A stretch of 64,000 bases of DNA from Duganella sp. Leaf126 (GTDB lineage Bacteria > Pseudomonadota > Gammaproteobacteria > Burkholderiales > Burkholderiaceae_D), in the NCBI RefSeq assembly GCF_001423125.1, contig NZ_LMNW01000012.1, forward strand, positions 434,656 through 498,655, written 5' to 3'. The position numbers and the translations under genes were made by a program. The notes below the pieces were generated by a model, which was given only the letters and a program-made list of their open reading frames with translations, made no database searches and had not been told where the DNA came from. This document shows, piece after piece, positions 1-8,800 of the stretch. Within the stretch, counting starts at the first letter, position 1; the number at the start of each line of letters is the position of its first letter.

Positions 1-114
1 GATATCGGTGATCGGCATACCGCTGGCATCCGGTTGCAGCAGGTTGAAGACGTACCCGGAAGGCAGCAGGATGGACGTGCGGCCGTCCGGTTTTCGATGG
101 GGGGCAGATGTCAT
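1..114 (-). CDS. N-terminal fragment of a probable HD-type phosphohydrolase (runs off left edge)
   Basis: An ATG on the minus strand at 114 opens 38 codons without a stop to the window edge. The visible residues include the stretch SGYVFNLLQPD followed by ITDI. From memory this resembles the beginning of small HD-domain phosphohydrolases (YfbR-like), where the sequence just after it carries the histidine ligands; those residues lie outside the window, so the function is inference. It is divergent from the large oxidoreductase gene starting at 239. The 124-bp gap holds an AT-rich patch around 140-155 that could carry promoters for both. No strong Shine-Dalgarno is visible. Confidence 0.45.
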   Translation of the reverse strand, partial: MTSAPHRKPDGRTSILLPSGYVFNLLQPDASGMPITDI

Positions 115-238
115 CGGGCCATCGTACACCATCGCAGAATGTTTTATTTAAGCAACATAGTGGCCTGCTGGACGGCGTTTTGTCCTACACTGGTGCGCTG
201 GCCTCATTCCTTATCTTCTACACCTCTCACCCCACTTC

Positions 239-3200
239 ATGGCAACCAGACCTTCTTATATCTACCAGGGCGGATCGGCGCTGATGCACGCGCCGCTGCA
301 ACTGAAAAACGCCCAGATGTCCGGCTTCTTCATCAAGGGCGACAGCGCCTGCCTGCAGGCCACGCTCGACGACACGCTCAACTGCGTGGCGGGCGGCCGC
401 ATGCGTTTCAAGGCGATTTCGCCGTACGTGCTGACCACGTTTACGCGCGTCGGCCACGCCAATTCGGCGGTCCCGGTGGACCAGGACAAGGGCTGGATCA
501 GCGAAATCGACATCGTCACCTGGATCATGGTGGGCGCCATGGATGACGCCGGCCAGCTGGCACATATTTACTACTATCCGGCGCACATCTTCGTCGATGA
601 CGGTATGGCGCTGATCAATGGCCGCGAGCTGTTCGGCTACCCGAAATACCTGTGCGAGTACGAGATCCCCGCTGCCGGCGCCGAGCCGCTGCGCTATTCC
701 GTGGCGGCCAAGGGATTTCACCCGTTCTCGCCCGAGACCCGCATCGCCATGCATCCGCTGCTCGAAGTCAACGCCACCAGCAAGACCGGCAGCGAAAAAC
801 CCGTGCACAGCGTGCTGGACCTGATCGAAGAGGCGATCGCGCTGTTCCTGTCGATTCCCGATTTCTTCAACCTCGACGTGGCCGGCTGGGAAGATATCGT
901 GTCGCTGCTGCGCAATCCGCGCATCGACCAGATTTTCCTCAAGCAGTTCCCGGACAGCGCCGGCATCGAGGCCGTGTACCAGGCCATCCTGGCGGCGCCT
1001 GCCACGGTCGATAAGATCCATGGCGGCAAGCTGCTCGGCTACGAGTACCAGGCCGTGCTGCACGCGTTCGACAGCTTCCCGCTCGACCGCACGCTGGGCT
1101 TCAGGCTGGGACCGCAGCAGGCGATCCTGCCGTTCAATCTGCACTTCGACTTCACCGCAGAAACGGGCAAGGAATTGATCGACAATTCCCGCATCGCGCC
1201 GCAAAAGATCGCCGTGCTTGGCGGCGGGGTGTCGGCCATGACGGCTGCCTATTACCTGAGCGACCAGCCGGGCTGGCAAAACAACTATGACATCACCGTC
1301 TACCAGCAGGGCTGGCGCCTGGGCGGCAAGGGCGCCAGCGGGCGCAATGCGCAGTACGGCCAGCGTATCGAGGAGCATGGCTTGCACATCTGGTTCGGCT
1401 TTTACACCAATGCGTTCAAGATGATCCAGGCCGCTTACGAGGGCCTGGACCGGCCGGCCGGTGCGCCGCTGGCCACCTGGCAGCAGGCGTTCAAGCAGCA
1501 CGACTACGTGGCGCTGTCGGAAGATGTGGACGGCCACTGGCGCAACTGGTCGATCGTGTTTCCGACCCTGCCCGGCGTGCCGGGCCAGGGCGACCAGGAC
1601 ATCACGCTGTGGCAGCTGGCGGTGGCCATGGTCGGCTGGATCGAGCAGTGGATCGGGAGTCTGCACCACCTGACTGCCGCGCTGGAGCTGGACGAACCGC
1701 CCCATCACGCGGGCATCGTGCCCGACTGGCTGCACCACGTGGCAAAAGGCGTGGTCCATACCGTGGGCGAACTGGCGGGCGATTTCGCCTTGCTGGGCAG
1801 CGCCTTGTCCGGCATGGTGGCCAATCTGTCGCCGGACACGCGTCGCCATGGCGATGGCGAGCACCATCTGCTCGCCGGCGTGATGGCCGGTGTGCGCACC
1901 CGCCTGCACCAGCGCTACGGCGCACTGCTGGCGCGCGCGCAGGCGGCCGAGGGCGACGCCCCGGGCGCCGACCTGATCGACGATATCCGCCGCCTGCTGA
2001 TCTGCATCGACCTCGGCACCACCGTCATGAAGGGCGTGTTCGAGGATGGCGTGATCAAGCATGGCTTTGATGTCATCAACGATATCGACTTCCGCGACTG
2101 GCTGCGCAAGCACGGCGGCCACCAGGCATTGTCGATCGATTCGGCGCCGGTACGCGGCTTCTACGACCTGGTGTTTGCCTACGAGGGCGGCGATTTCGAC
2201 AAGCCGAACATCGAGGCCGGCACGCTGCTGCGCGCCATGGCGCGGATCGGCCTGTGCTACAAGGGCGGCATCATGTTCAAGATGCAGGCTGGCATGGGCG
2301 ACGTCGTGTTCACGCCGCTGTACCAGGTGCTCAAGGCGCGCGGCGTGAAGTTCAAGTTCTTTCACAAGGTCGAAGAGCTGGTGCCCGACGGTGCGCAGAT
2401 CGGCAGCATCCGCATGACCGAGCAGGTGGCCATGGCCACGCCCGGCCAGGGATACGATCCGCTGATCGATGTAAAAGGCCTGGCCTGCTGGCCGAGCCAG
2501 CCGCTGTATGCGCAGCTCGATCCGGACCAGGCCGAGCTGCTGCAGGTCAGGGACATCAACCTCGAATCGCACTGGACCGACTGGCCGCAGGTGTACCAGG
2601 AACGCTTCGGCTGCCCACTGCCCACCCACACGCTGCAGCGCGGGGTCGATTTCGACAAGGTCGTATTCGGCATCTCGATCGGTTCGCTGCCGGTGCTGTG
2701 CCCGCAGTTACTGGCGCAGAGCCCGGCATTGCTGGCCACGACCGAGCACGTCAAGACGGTGGCCACCCAGGCCTACCAGGTCTGGCTGGACAAGGACCTG
2801 ACGCAGATGGGCTGGAGCCACCAGCCCAAGGGCGAGCAGCCGGTCCTGAGCGGCTTCACGGAACCGTACGATACCTGGGCGCCGATGGACCAGCTGCTGG
2901 TGCGCGAAGACTGGCCTGCTGCCATCGCACCGCGCAACGTCTCGTACTTCTGCAGCGCGCTGACGGTGACCGACTATCCGCCCGCCACCGACACCGGTTT
3001 CCCGGCGCGCATGGCGCAGCTGGCCAAGGAAGGCGCCGTCAACCAGCTCAGTCACCAGATCGCTGCGCTGTGGTCGGCCACGGGACCGGCGGGCGCGTTC
3101 CCGTGGCAGTGGCTGGTCGATGCCAGCGGCGCCACCGGCGTCCAGCGCTTCGACGCCCAGTACTGGCGGGCCAATGTCGATCCGTCCGAACGCTACGTGA

Positions 3201-3397
3201 TGTCGGTGGTGGGCAGTACCCGGTACCGGTTGCGCACCGACCAGTCCGGTTTCAGCAACCTGTTCCTGACCGGCGACTGGATCAAGACGGGCATCAATGC
3301 CGGCTGCGTGGAGGCGGCGGTCATGGCCGGCATGCAGGCTTCACGCGCGATCAGCGGTTATCCGCAAACGATCGCGGGCGAGACCGACTTTGCCTGA
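239..3397 (+). CDS. Acetoacetate decarboxylase-like domain fused to FAD/NAD(P)-dependent oxidoreductase
   Basis: A 1052-residue protein with two parts. Residues about 15-310 look like an acetoacetate decarboxylase-family domain (the GRELFGYPKY segment is characteristic). From about residue 322 a Rossmann motif, VLGGGVSAMTAAYYL, begins an FAD-dependent oxidoreductase of the amine oxidase/phytoene desaturase/hydroxysqualene-dehydroxylase type, with the GWRLGGKGASGRN second motif. It closes with a C-terminal FAD segment around TGDWIKTGINAGCVEAA. The middle (about 430-640) is less recognisable. Substrate is unknown; a small organic acid or isoprenoid/polyketide-like lipid would fit the domains but is inference. 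No signal peptide is seen. It stands alone and is divergent from the gene at the left edge. Confidence 0.75.
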   Translation: MATRPSYIYQGGSALMHAPLQLKNAQMSGFFIKGDSACLQATLDDTLNCVAGGRMRFKAISPYVLTTFTRVGHANSAVPVDQDKGWISEIDIVTWIMVGAMDDAGQLAHIYYYPAHIFVDDGMALINGRELFGYPKYLCEYEIPAAGAEPLRYSVAAKGFHPFSPETRIAMHPLLEVNATSKTGSEKPVHSVLDLIEEAIALFLSIPDFFNLDVAGWEDIVSLLRNPRIDQIFLKQFPDSAGIEAVYQAILAAPATVDKIHGGKLLGYEYQAVLHAFDSFPLDRTLGFRLGPQQAILPFNLHFDFTAETGKELIDNSRIAPQKIAVLGGGVSAMTAAYYLSDQPGWQNNYDITVYQQGWRLGGKGASGRNAQYGQRIEEHGLHIWFGFYTNAFKMIQAAYEGLDRPAGAPLATWQQAFKQHDYVALSEDVDGHWRNWSIVFPTLPGVPGQGDQDITLWQLAVAMVGWIEQWIGSLHHLTAALELDEPPHHAGIVPDWLHHVAKGVVHTVGELAGDFALLGSALSGMVANLSPDTRRHGDGEHHLLAGVMAGVRTRLHQRYGALLARAQAAEGDAPGADLIDDIRRLLICIDLGTTVMKGVFEDGVIKHGFDVINDIDFRDWLRKHGGHQALSIDSAPVRGFYDLVFAYEGGDFDKPNIEAGTLLRAMARIGLCYKGGIMFKMQAGMGDVVFTPLYQVLKARGVKFKFFHKVEELVPDGAQIGSIRMTEQVAMATPGQGYDPLIDVKGLACWPSQPLYAQLDPDQAELLQVRDINLESHWTDWPQVYQERFGCPLPTHTLQRGVDFDKVVFGISIGSLPVLCPQLLAQSPALLATTEHVKTVATQAYQVWLDKDLTQMGWSHQPKGEQPVLSGFTEPYDTWAPMDQLLVREDWPAAIAPRNVSYFCSALTVTDYPPATDTGFPARMAQLAKEGAVNQLSHQIAALWSATGPAGAFPWQWLVDASGATGVQRFDAQYWRANVDPSERYVMSVVGSTRYRLRTDQSGFSNLFLTGDWIKTGINAGCVEAAVMAGMQASRAISGYPQTIAGETDFA

Positions 3398-3449
3398 CGT
3401 GGCGCATCGGGCAATAAACAGGGCGTAGTTGAAGAGCGCACGCGGGCGG

Positions 3450-3478
3450 GCAAAATAAAAGGGCGCATCGCTGCGCCC
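3450..3478 (-). terminator. Intrinsic terminator for the 3511-3828 gene
   Basis: GGGCGCA (3461-3467) and TGCGCCC (3472-3478) form a 7-bp stem with a 4-nt loop. Read on the minus strand the stem is followed by TTTTATTTTG, a typical T-rich tail. It lies between two convergent genes and would end the minus-strand transcript; the 3' side of the plus-strand gene may use it less efficiently. Confidence 0.7.
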
Positions 3479-3510
3479 TGTCGCCTGCCCGGAACAGGTC
3501 GATCGGCTGG

Positions 3511-3828
3511 TCAGCGGCCCTTGCCGGTGTTGCCGTCGGCACGCGCGCCAGCCGCGTTATAGCGGTGGGTGGTCTGCGCAGCGGCAGCCGAGGCAGCCTG
3601 CTTGCTGTCGTAATAGCTGCGTCCCATGTTGCCTTCGCGCACGCTCTGCTCGGAGCGGGCCGGCTGGCGGCCGTGCTGGTTCGTATGATGGTTGCTGGTC
3701 GGATTATCGTTGCCCGGATGGCCCACCGCGTGGTTGCCGCTCTCGGACATACCTTGTTCCATCGGATCGTAGTCGTCGTGCGGCATGTTGGCGCCGGGTT
3801 TGAAACCACGTTTGTTCGCTTGGCTCAT
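3511..3828 (-). CDS. Small hydrophilic protein, function unknown
   Basis: A 105-residue protein, very rich in Asn, His, Gln, Ser, Gly and Ala, with no hydrophobic segment and probably largely disordered. The start is supported by a good Shine-Dalgarno (CAGGAGAATTATC then ATG). The composition resembles small stress-associated disordered proteins common in soil betaproteobacteria, but I recognise no family. It is convergent with the FAD fusion gene and followed by its own intrinsic terminator, so it is probably monocistronic. Confidence 0.65.
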   Translation of the reverse strand: MSQANKRGFKPGANMPHDDYDPMEQGMSESGNHAVGHPGNDNPTSNHHTNQHGRQPARSEQSVREGNMGRSYYDSKQAASAAAAQTTHRYNAAGARADGNTGKGR

Positions 3829-3960
3829 GATAATTCTCCTGGAATGGGCGGGATCGAGAGCATTGATTTAATATTCTCGTCACCCGAAGTCACATTCTAA
3901 GCCGCGCTGAAGCAATGCCACGTAGGCGCACATGCCGCGCCATTGTAGGAGCGGACTCGA

Positions 3961-4806
3961 TCAGGCCAGCTCAGCCATTGCTTCGCCGAGACGCACCGGC
4001 GCCGCCGGCTGCCACGCCGGATTGAAGCGCAGCGTATCTTTCGGGAACAGCATGACGACCGTGGAACCGAGCAGGAAGCGGCCCAGTTCATCGCCTTTTT
4101 TCAACACGATGTGCTGGTCATCGTACGTCCATTCGGTCACCTTGGGCAGGCGCGGCGGATTGACCAGGCCGTGCCACACGGTGGCCATGCTGCCGACGAT
4201 GGTCGCACCCACCAGCGTCATGACGAACGGGCCGTGCGCAGTGTCGAACACGCACACCACCCGTTCGTTGCGGGCGAACAGGCCGGGAATGCCGCGCGCC
4301 GTGGTGGGATTGACCGAGAACAGTTCACCGGGCACATAGATCATGCGGGTCAGTTTGCCATCGACCGGCATGTGGATGCGGTGGTAGTCGCGCGGACTCA
4401 GATACAGGTTGGCAAAACTACCATGCTGAAACTTTGCCGCCAGCGCGGGGTCGCCGCCGACCAGGGCCGTGGTGGTGAACCGGTGGCCCTTGGCTTGGAA
4501 GATCTGGTCGTCCTCGATCGCGCCGAACTGGCTGATGCGACCATCGACCGGGCAGATGAAGGCGGCGTTTGCCAACGGTCGCGCATCGGGGCGCAGCGCC
4601 CGGGTAAAGAATTCGTTGAAGCTGGCATAGCTGGCGATGTCCGGATTCAACGCTTCGCCCATGTTCACATCGTACCGGCCGACGAACCAGCGGATCAGGC
4701 GCGTGGTCATGGCGCCGCCCCTGGCGCCGGCCACGCGGCCGGCAAAATTGGTCAGCGCTCCCTTGGGAAGCAGGTATTGGGGCAAAACGGCAAGGCGGTC
4801 GGACAC
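3961..4806 (-). CDS. psd: Phosphatidylserine decarboxylase proenzyme
   Basis: Converts phosphatidylserine to phosphatidylethanolamine at the inner membrane. The proenzyme cleaves itself at the LGST motif (in RFLLGSTVVML) so that the Ser becomes the pyruvoyl group; the motif is intact near the C-terminus. The conserved HIHMPVDG and FFTRALRPDARP segments are also visible. I place the start at a GTG at 4806, giving SDRLAVLPQYLLPK right at the N-terminus as in other betaproteobacterial enzymes (281 residues). An upstream ATG at 4881 would add 25 residues that do not look conserved. The neighbour is the divergent TonB receptor gene. Confidence 0.93.
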   Translation of the reverse strand: MSDRLAVLPQYLLPKGALTNFAGRVAGARGGAMTTRLIRWFVGRYDVNMGEALNPDIASYASFNEFFTRALRPDARPLANAAFICPVDGRISQFGAIEDDQIFQAKGHRFTTTALVGGDPALAAKFQHGSFANLYLSPRDYHRIHMPVDGKLTRMIYVPGELFSVNPTTARGIPGLFARNERVVCVFDTAHGPFVMTLVGATIVGSMATVWHGLVNPPRLPKVTEWTYDDQHIVLKKGDELGRFLLGSTVVMLFPKDTLRFNPAWQPAAPVRLGEAMAELA

Positions 4807-5031
4807 GATGGCAATCCAATAACGGAGGAACGATCGCGCATTATAAACGGATCGTCGCGGTTGTAACGCTGTTGTCACCACGTCACCGGCACTCAGATTT
4901 TTACCAGCTGCCGTTATGAAATTTCACCAAACTGCGGCAGACGCGCCACAGCGGCCAACTTCGTCATGAATGTTTAATACAGGCAATGCATAATAACGGA
5001 TTCCATCATTTAACATTCTCCCGGTCACGCC

Positions 5032-7287
5032 ATGTCCACGCCCATCCTGCGTCCTACCCGGATCGCCGCCGCCGTTTGCGCCATCTGTCTTGCCACCAGC
5101 CTCCACCCGCCGGCCCATGCCGACGAGGCGCCGGACGGCGCCAAGTCGCGGTCGGACGGCGCGGTGAAGCCGGTGATGCAGATGGTGATGATCAAGGGCA
5201 GTGCCGCCACCTACGATGCGCGCCGCAACGACACCGCCAGCAAGGTGGTGGTGGGGAGCGAGGAAATCCAGAAATACGGCGACACCTCGGTCAACGACGT
5301 GCTCAAGCGCCTGCCCGGCATCACCGTCGGTGGCGCTGCCGGGCGCGGCGGCGGTGAAATCCGCATGCGCGGCCTCGGCGCCGGCTACACGCAAATCCTG
5401 ATCAATGGCGAGAAGGCGCCGGCCGGCTTCTCGATCGACAACCTGTCGCCGGATGTGATCGAACGCATCGAGGTACTGCGCGCGGCCAGCGCCGAGTTTT
5501 CGACCCAGTCGATCGCCGGCACCATCAACATCGTGCTCAAGAAGACCGTCAAGCTCGATCAGCACGTGGTCAAGCTGAGCGCGGCCAAGGGTAGCACCTT
5601 CTGGTCGCCGGGCGCCAGCCTCCAGTGGTCGGATCGCGACGGCGCGCTGTCGACTTCGGTCAGCGCCAACGCCTGGCGCTATCAGTACGCCCGCACCACG
5701 CCCAGCGTCGAGACCGGCAGCGATGCGTTCGGCACGCCCGACGTGGCGCGCGCTTCGACCTGGGCCGACCGCGGCCGGTCGGACGGCGTCAACCTGTCGC
5801 CGCGCCTGAACTGGGCGCTCGGCGACGGCGACACGCTGACCTGGCAAACCTTTGTCAACTACAACACCTTCGACAGCAACAACCAGAGCCTGACCAGCGT
5901 GGCGCTGGCCGCCGATCCGGGCCCCGCTTACGACCGCATCGATGGCCGCTTCAACAGCCACAACGGTTTCGCCCGGACCGATCTGAACTGGGTGAAGCAG
6001 CTGGACGACGGCGCCAAGCTCGATGCCAAACTCGGGATCAACGGCAGCCGCAACGCATCGGACGGTTACAACCTGGGCAGCAAGGATGGCGCCGCGCCCA
6101 CGCTCGAGCGCAACGTCACGTCCACCACCACCGAGCAGGGGCTGAGCAGCCAGGGCAAGTATTCGCGCCCGCTGGTGCTGGGAATGGCCCGCGATGGCGA
6201 GGACGCGCCCGAGCACGCGCTGGCGCTGGGCTGGGACGTCGGTGTGACCGGGCGCGACGACCAGCGGCGCCAGCGCGAGGCGCCGCTGCCGGGCAGCGAT
6301 CCGACCAATTTCGACGAGGATTTTTCCGCGCGCGTCACCCGCGTGGCCGTGTACGGGCAGGACGAGTGGAACGTCACCCCGCGCTGGTCGGTGTACGCCG
6401 GCGTGCGCTGGGAGGGTTACCGGACCGAGATCGACGGCGCCGGTTTCGACCCGGTCAACGAACGTTCCAGCGTGCTCAGCCCGCTTTTCCAGACGCTGTA
6501 CAAGCTGCCCAACAAGAAGGACCAGCTGCGCCTGGCGCTCACGCGGACCTACAAGGCGCCCGCCACGGCCAACATGGTGCCGCGTAACTTCATCTCCGCC
6601 AACAACAGCCGGCTCGACCCTGACCGCCGCGGCAATCCGCGCCTGAAGCCGGAGGTGGCGCTGGGCCTCGACGCCTCGATCGAGCATTATTTCGGTGACA
6701 GCGGCGCCATGCTCAGCGCCAGCGCCTCGCTGCGCCAGATCGACGATTACACCCACAACGTGCTGATGCAGGAGGGCGAGCGCTGGCTGGCGATGCAGGT
6801 CAACGACGGCCGGGCAGCAACGCGCGGCATCGAACTGGAAGCGAAGTTCCCGCTGCGGGTGGTGCTGGACGCGGCGCCGGCGCTCGACGTGCGCGCCAGC
6901 GTCAGCCGCAACTGGTCGCGGGTGGACAGCGTGCCGGGGCCGGACAACCGGCTCGACCAGCAAGTGCCGCTGAGCGCCACGGTGGGCCTCGATTATAAAA
7001 CTGCCGATGGCGAACTCAGCACCGGCACCAGTTTCAGCTTCCGCAATGGCGGCCTGGCGCGATTGACCGATACCCAGAGCGGCTACAACTCGGTGCGCCG
7101 CGATCTCGATGTTTATGCGTTGTGGAAAATCGACACGCGGAATAATCTGCGCGTGGCCGTGTCGAATTTACTGGCCCAGGATTACACCACAGAATCCCTG
7201 TACGCCGATGCCCAGGGAACCTCGGCGCGTTCCACCGTCAATGCCGGAGAAACCCAGTTCCGCGTCACCGTGGAACGCCGGTTTTAA
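5032..7287 (+). CDS. TonB-dependent outer-membrane receptor
   Basis: A 751-residue outer-membrane receptor. An N-terminal signal peptide ends near HADEA (about residue 32). The plug domain (about 55-170) has the typical VNDVLKRLPGITV, GLGAGYTQILINGE and IERIEVLRAASAEF segments. The rest is beta-barrel, ending in the C-terminal Phe (VTVERRF) expected for barrel assembly. Such receptors import siderophores, cobalamin or other scarce ligands with TonB energy; the substrate cannot be read here and no adjacent transport or siderophore genes point to one. A strong terminator follows at 7299, so it appears to be a single-gene transcript. Confidence 0.9.
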   Translation: MSTPILRPTRIAAAVCAICLATSLHPPAHADEAPDGAKSRSDGAVKPVMQMVMIKGSAATYDARRNDTASKVVVGSEEIQKYGDTSVNDVLKRLPGITVGGAAGRGGGEIRMRGLGAGYTQILINGEKAPAGFSIDNLSPDVIERIEVLRAASAEFSTQSIAGTINIVLKKTVKLDQHVVKLSAAKGSTFWSPGASLQWSDRDGALSTSVSANAWRYQYARTTPSVETGSDAFGTPDVARASTWADRGRSDGVNLSPRLNWALGDGDTLTWQTFVNYNTFDSNNQSLTSVALAADPGPAYDRIDGRFNSHNGFARTDLNWVKQLDDGAKLDAKLGINGSRNASDGYNLGSKDGAAPTLERNVTSTTTEQGLSSQGKYSRPLVLGMARDGEDAPEHALALGWDVGVTGRDDQRRQREAPLPGSDPTNFDEDFSARVTRVAVYGQDEWNVTPRWSVYAGVRWEGYRTEIDGAGFDPVNERSSVLSPLFQTLYKLPNKKDQLRLALTRTYKAPATANMVPRNFISANNSRLDPDRRGNPRLKPEVALGLDASIEHYFGDSGAMLSASASLRQIDDYTHNVLMQEGERWLAMQVNDGRAATRGIELEAKFPLRVVLDAAPALDVRASVSRNWSRVDSVPGPDNRLDQQVPLSATVGLDYKTADGELSTGTSFSFRNGGLARLTDTQSGYNSVRRDLDVYALWKIDTRNNLRVAVSNLLAQDYTTESLYADAQGTSARSTVNAGETQFRVTVERRF

Positions 7288-7298
7288 GCCGGGTCTTG

Positions 7299-7330
7299 CC
7301 GGGTGGCGCTGCGCCACCCGGATAATTTTT
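7299..7330 (+). terminator. Intrinsic terminator of the TonB receptor gene
   Basis: CCGGGTGGCG (7299-7308) pairs with CGCCACCCGG (7312-7321) across a 3-nt loop, followed by ATAATTTTT. Located 12 bp after the receptor stop codon. Confidence 0.85.
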
Positions 7331-7455
7331 GTGGCATATAATTGGTACAAGGCCTGCCGATTCAAATCGCTTAAACTCCGCACCAGTATCACCAGGCACC
7401 GTTCTGGCCCTGCACTTACTCCTCCCCTTAGTCCCGATAAGCAAGTCATGATATT

Positions 7456-7475
7456 GATCGAAGCCGTCTTCGATC
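7456..7475. repeat. Perfect 8-bp inverted repeat in the 353-bp gap upstream of the H-NS gene
   Basis: GATCGAAG, CCGT, CTTCGATC: a perfect 8-bp dyad about 165 bp before the H-NS start codon. It has no T-run, so it is not an obvious terminator. The remainder of the gap 7331-7640 is unusually AT-rich for this genome, as expected for a self-regulated H-NS promoter, and holds no gene that I can support. Confidence 0.5.
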
Positions 7476-7640
7476 AGCGACGACACTTGTGGAAAAACTC
7501 CGGATTTATAGTTATATTGGCATTTGTAACGTGCGCTATGGAGAAAACCGCCAGAGTTATGGTAAATTGCGTCTATAAAATTCTCACACATTCTCACCTG
7601 TGATTTTTTTGTAATCAACCGCCGCTAAGAAGGATACGAG

Positions 7641-7931
7641 ATGACCACCTATCAAGAGTACAAAGCCAAGATCGCCGAACTGGAAAACCTGGCTGAAAAT
7701 GCACGTAAAAACGAGATTACCAAAGCCAAAGAGCAAATCGCCACCATCATGCGCGATTACGGCCTGACCGTTGCCGACCTCGGCACTGTGACCAAAGCCA
7801 AGCCGGTCAAAACCCGTGCGCCGGTGCCAACCAAATACCGCGATGAGGCGACCGGCCAGACTTGGACCGGACGCGGCCGTGCTCCGAAATGGCTGGAGGG
7901 TAAAGACAAGAACCAGTACCTGATTAAATAA
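7641..7931 (+). CDS. H-NS family nucleoid-associated DNA-binding protein
   Basis: A 96-residue H-NS-like protein. Residues 1-45 are the coiled-coil oligomerisation region. The C-terminal domain carries [20 protein letters not shown], the beta-proteobacterial version of the AT-hook-like DNA-binding loop (the Bordetella BpH3/Burkholderia type). It binds curved AT-rich DNA and silences horizontally acquired genes. It has its own long AT-rich upstream region and a terminator overlapping its end, which suggests an autonomous, probably autoregulated gene. The Shine-Dalgarno AAGGA lies close before the ATG. Confidence 0.93.
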   Translation: MTTYQEYKAKIAELENLAENARKNEITKAKEQIATIMRDYGLTVADLGTVTKAKPVKTRAPVPTKYRDEATGQTWTGRGRAPKWLEGKDKNQYLIK

Positions 7932-7964
7932 TCGTTTAGTGGGCAATGCAGTACTGGTTTTTTC
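7911..7964 (+). terminator. Probable intrinsic terminator overlapping the H-NS gene end
   Basis: AACCAGTAC (7911-7919, inside the last codons) and GTACTGGTT (7951-7959) form a perfect 9-bp dyad followed by a run of six T ending at 7963. The 31-nt loop is long for an intrinsic terminator, hence moderate confidence. Confidence 0.5.
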
Positions 7965-8162
7965 AAGGTCATCTGCAAACCCGATTGCAATCTAGCACGC
8001 GCGTGATCGCCGGCAGCGGCAAATGCCCGGCGATTAACGCGTGTGTTGTCTTGTTCTGTTGATTCTTGTCGATCGCTGTACGCTATCCGACAGCCGTTGC
8101 TTTTCTGATGAAAGGTATGCGCGTGGAAACCTTCAACCCCGGTTTCGTGCGATGATGCTGGC

Positions 8163-8780
8163 ATGCCTTCGATTCCTCTCTTTCCCCTCAATACGACGTT
8201 GTTCCCTGACGGACATTTGCCCTTGCAGGTGTTCGAAGTGCGTTATCTGGACATGGTCAAACGCTGTATCGAAAACGACGAGCAATTCGGCGTGGTGTCC
8301 CTGCTCGAGGGCAGCGAAACCCGCGTGCCCGATCAGCACGATACCTTGGCCAACGGCGGCACGATGGCCCGGATTACTGAATGCGTGACGCCGATGGCGG
8401 GTTTATTGCAGATATCGTGCATCGGCACCACGCGTTTTCATGTGCGTTCCACGCACCAGTTAAAACACGGTTTATGGATGGCCGACGTCGAGAATGTCGA
8501 TGACGACATGGTGGTGCCCATTCCCACCGAACAGCAGGATGTAGCGGATGCGCTCGGTTCGCTGATTCGATCTTTGCAAAAAAAACAGATTTCAATTGCC
8601 AAAATGCCGCTGGCGCCGCCGTATCGATTAGATGAGGCCGGTTGGGTGGCCAATCGCTGGTGCGAATTACTGCGTCTGCCGCAAGAGGAAAAACAACGGC
8701 TGCTGTTGCAGGAAAATCCCGTGCTGCGCCTGGAATTAATCCAGGATGTACTCAGCGAAAATGGTTTGCTCGACCAATAA
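8163..8780 (+). CDS. Lon N-terminal (substrate-binding) domain protein
   Basis: A 205-residue protein consisting of the Lon protease N-terminal domain alone. The opening IPLFPLNTTLFPDGHLPLQVFE and RYLDMVKRC are diagnostic; no ATPase or Ser-Lys protease region follows. Stand-alone proteins of this family are widespread in proteobacteria; their role (substrate or chaperone-like recognition) is poorly defined. The ATG at 8163 starts exactly at the domain. The Shine-Dalgarno is weak. It is convergent with the EamA transporter, only 20 bp away. Confidence 0.85.
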   Translation: MPSIPLFPLNTTLFPDGHLPLQVFEVRYLDMVKRCIENDEQFGVVSLLEGSETRVPDQHDTLANGGTMARITECVTPMAGLLQISCIGTTRFHVRSTHQLKHGLWMADVENVDDDMVVPIPTEQQDVADALGSLIRSLQKKQISIAKMPLAPPYRLDEAGWVANRWCELLRLPQEEKQRLLLQENPVLRLELIQDVLSENGLLDQ

Positions 8781-8800
8781 GGTCATCGGCCGGGCCTGTT

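Noticed and set aside
227..2629. An 800-codon minus-strand frame opposite the FAD fusion gene
   Set aside because: Same reason: GC-driven antisense frame, with no recognisable protein, against a plus-strand gene with clear Rossmann and decarboxylase motifs.
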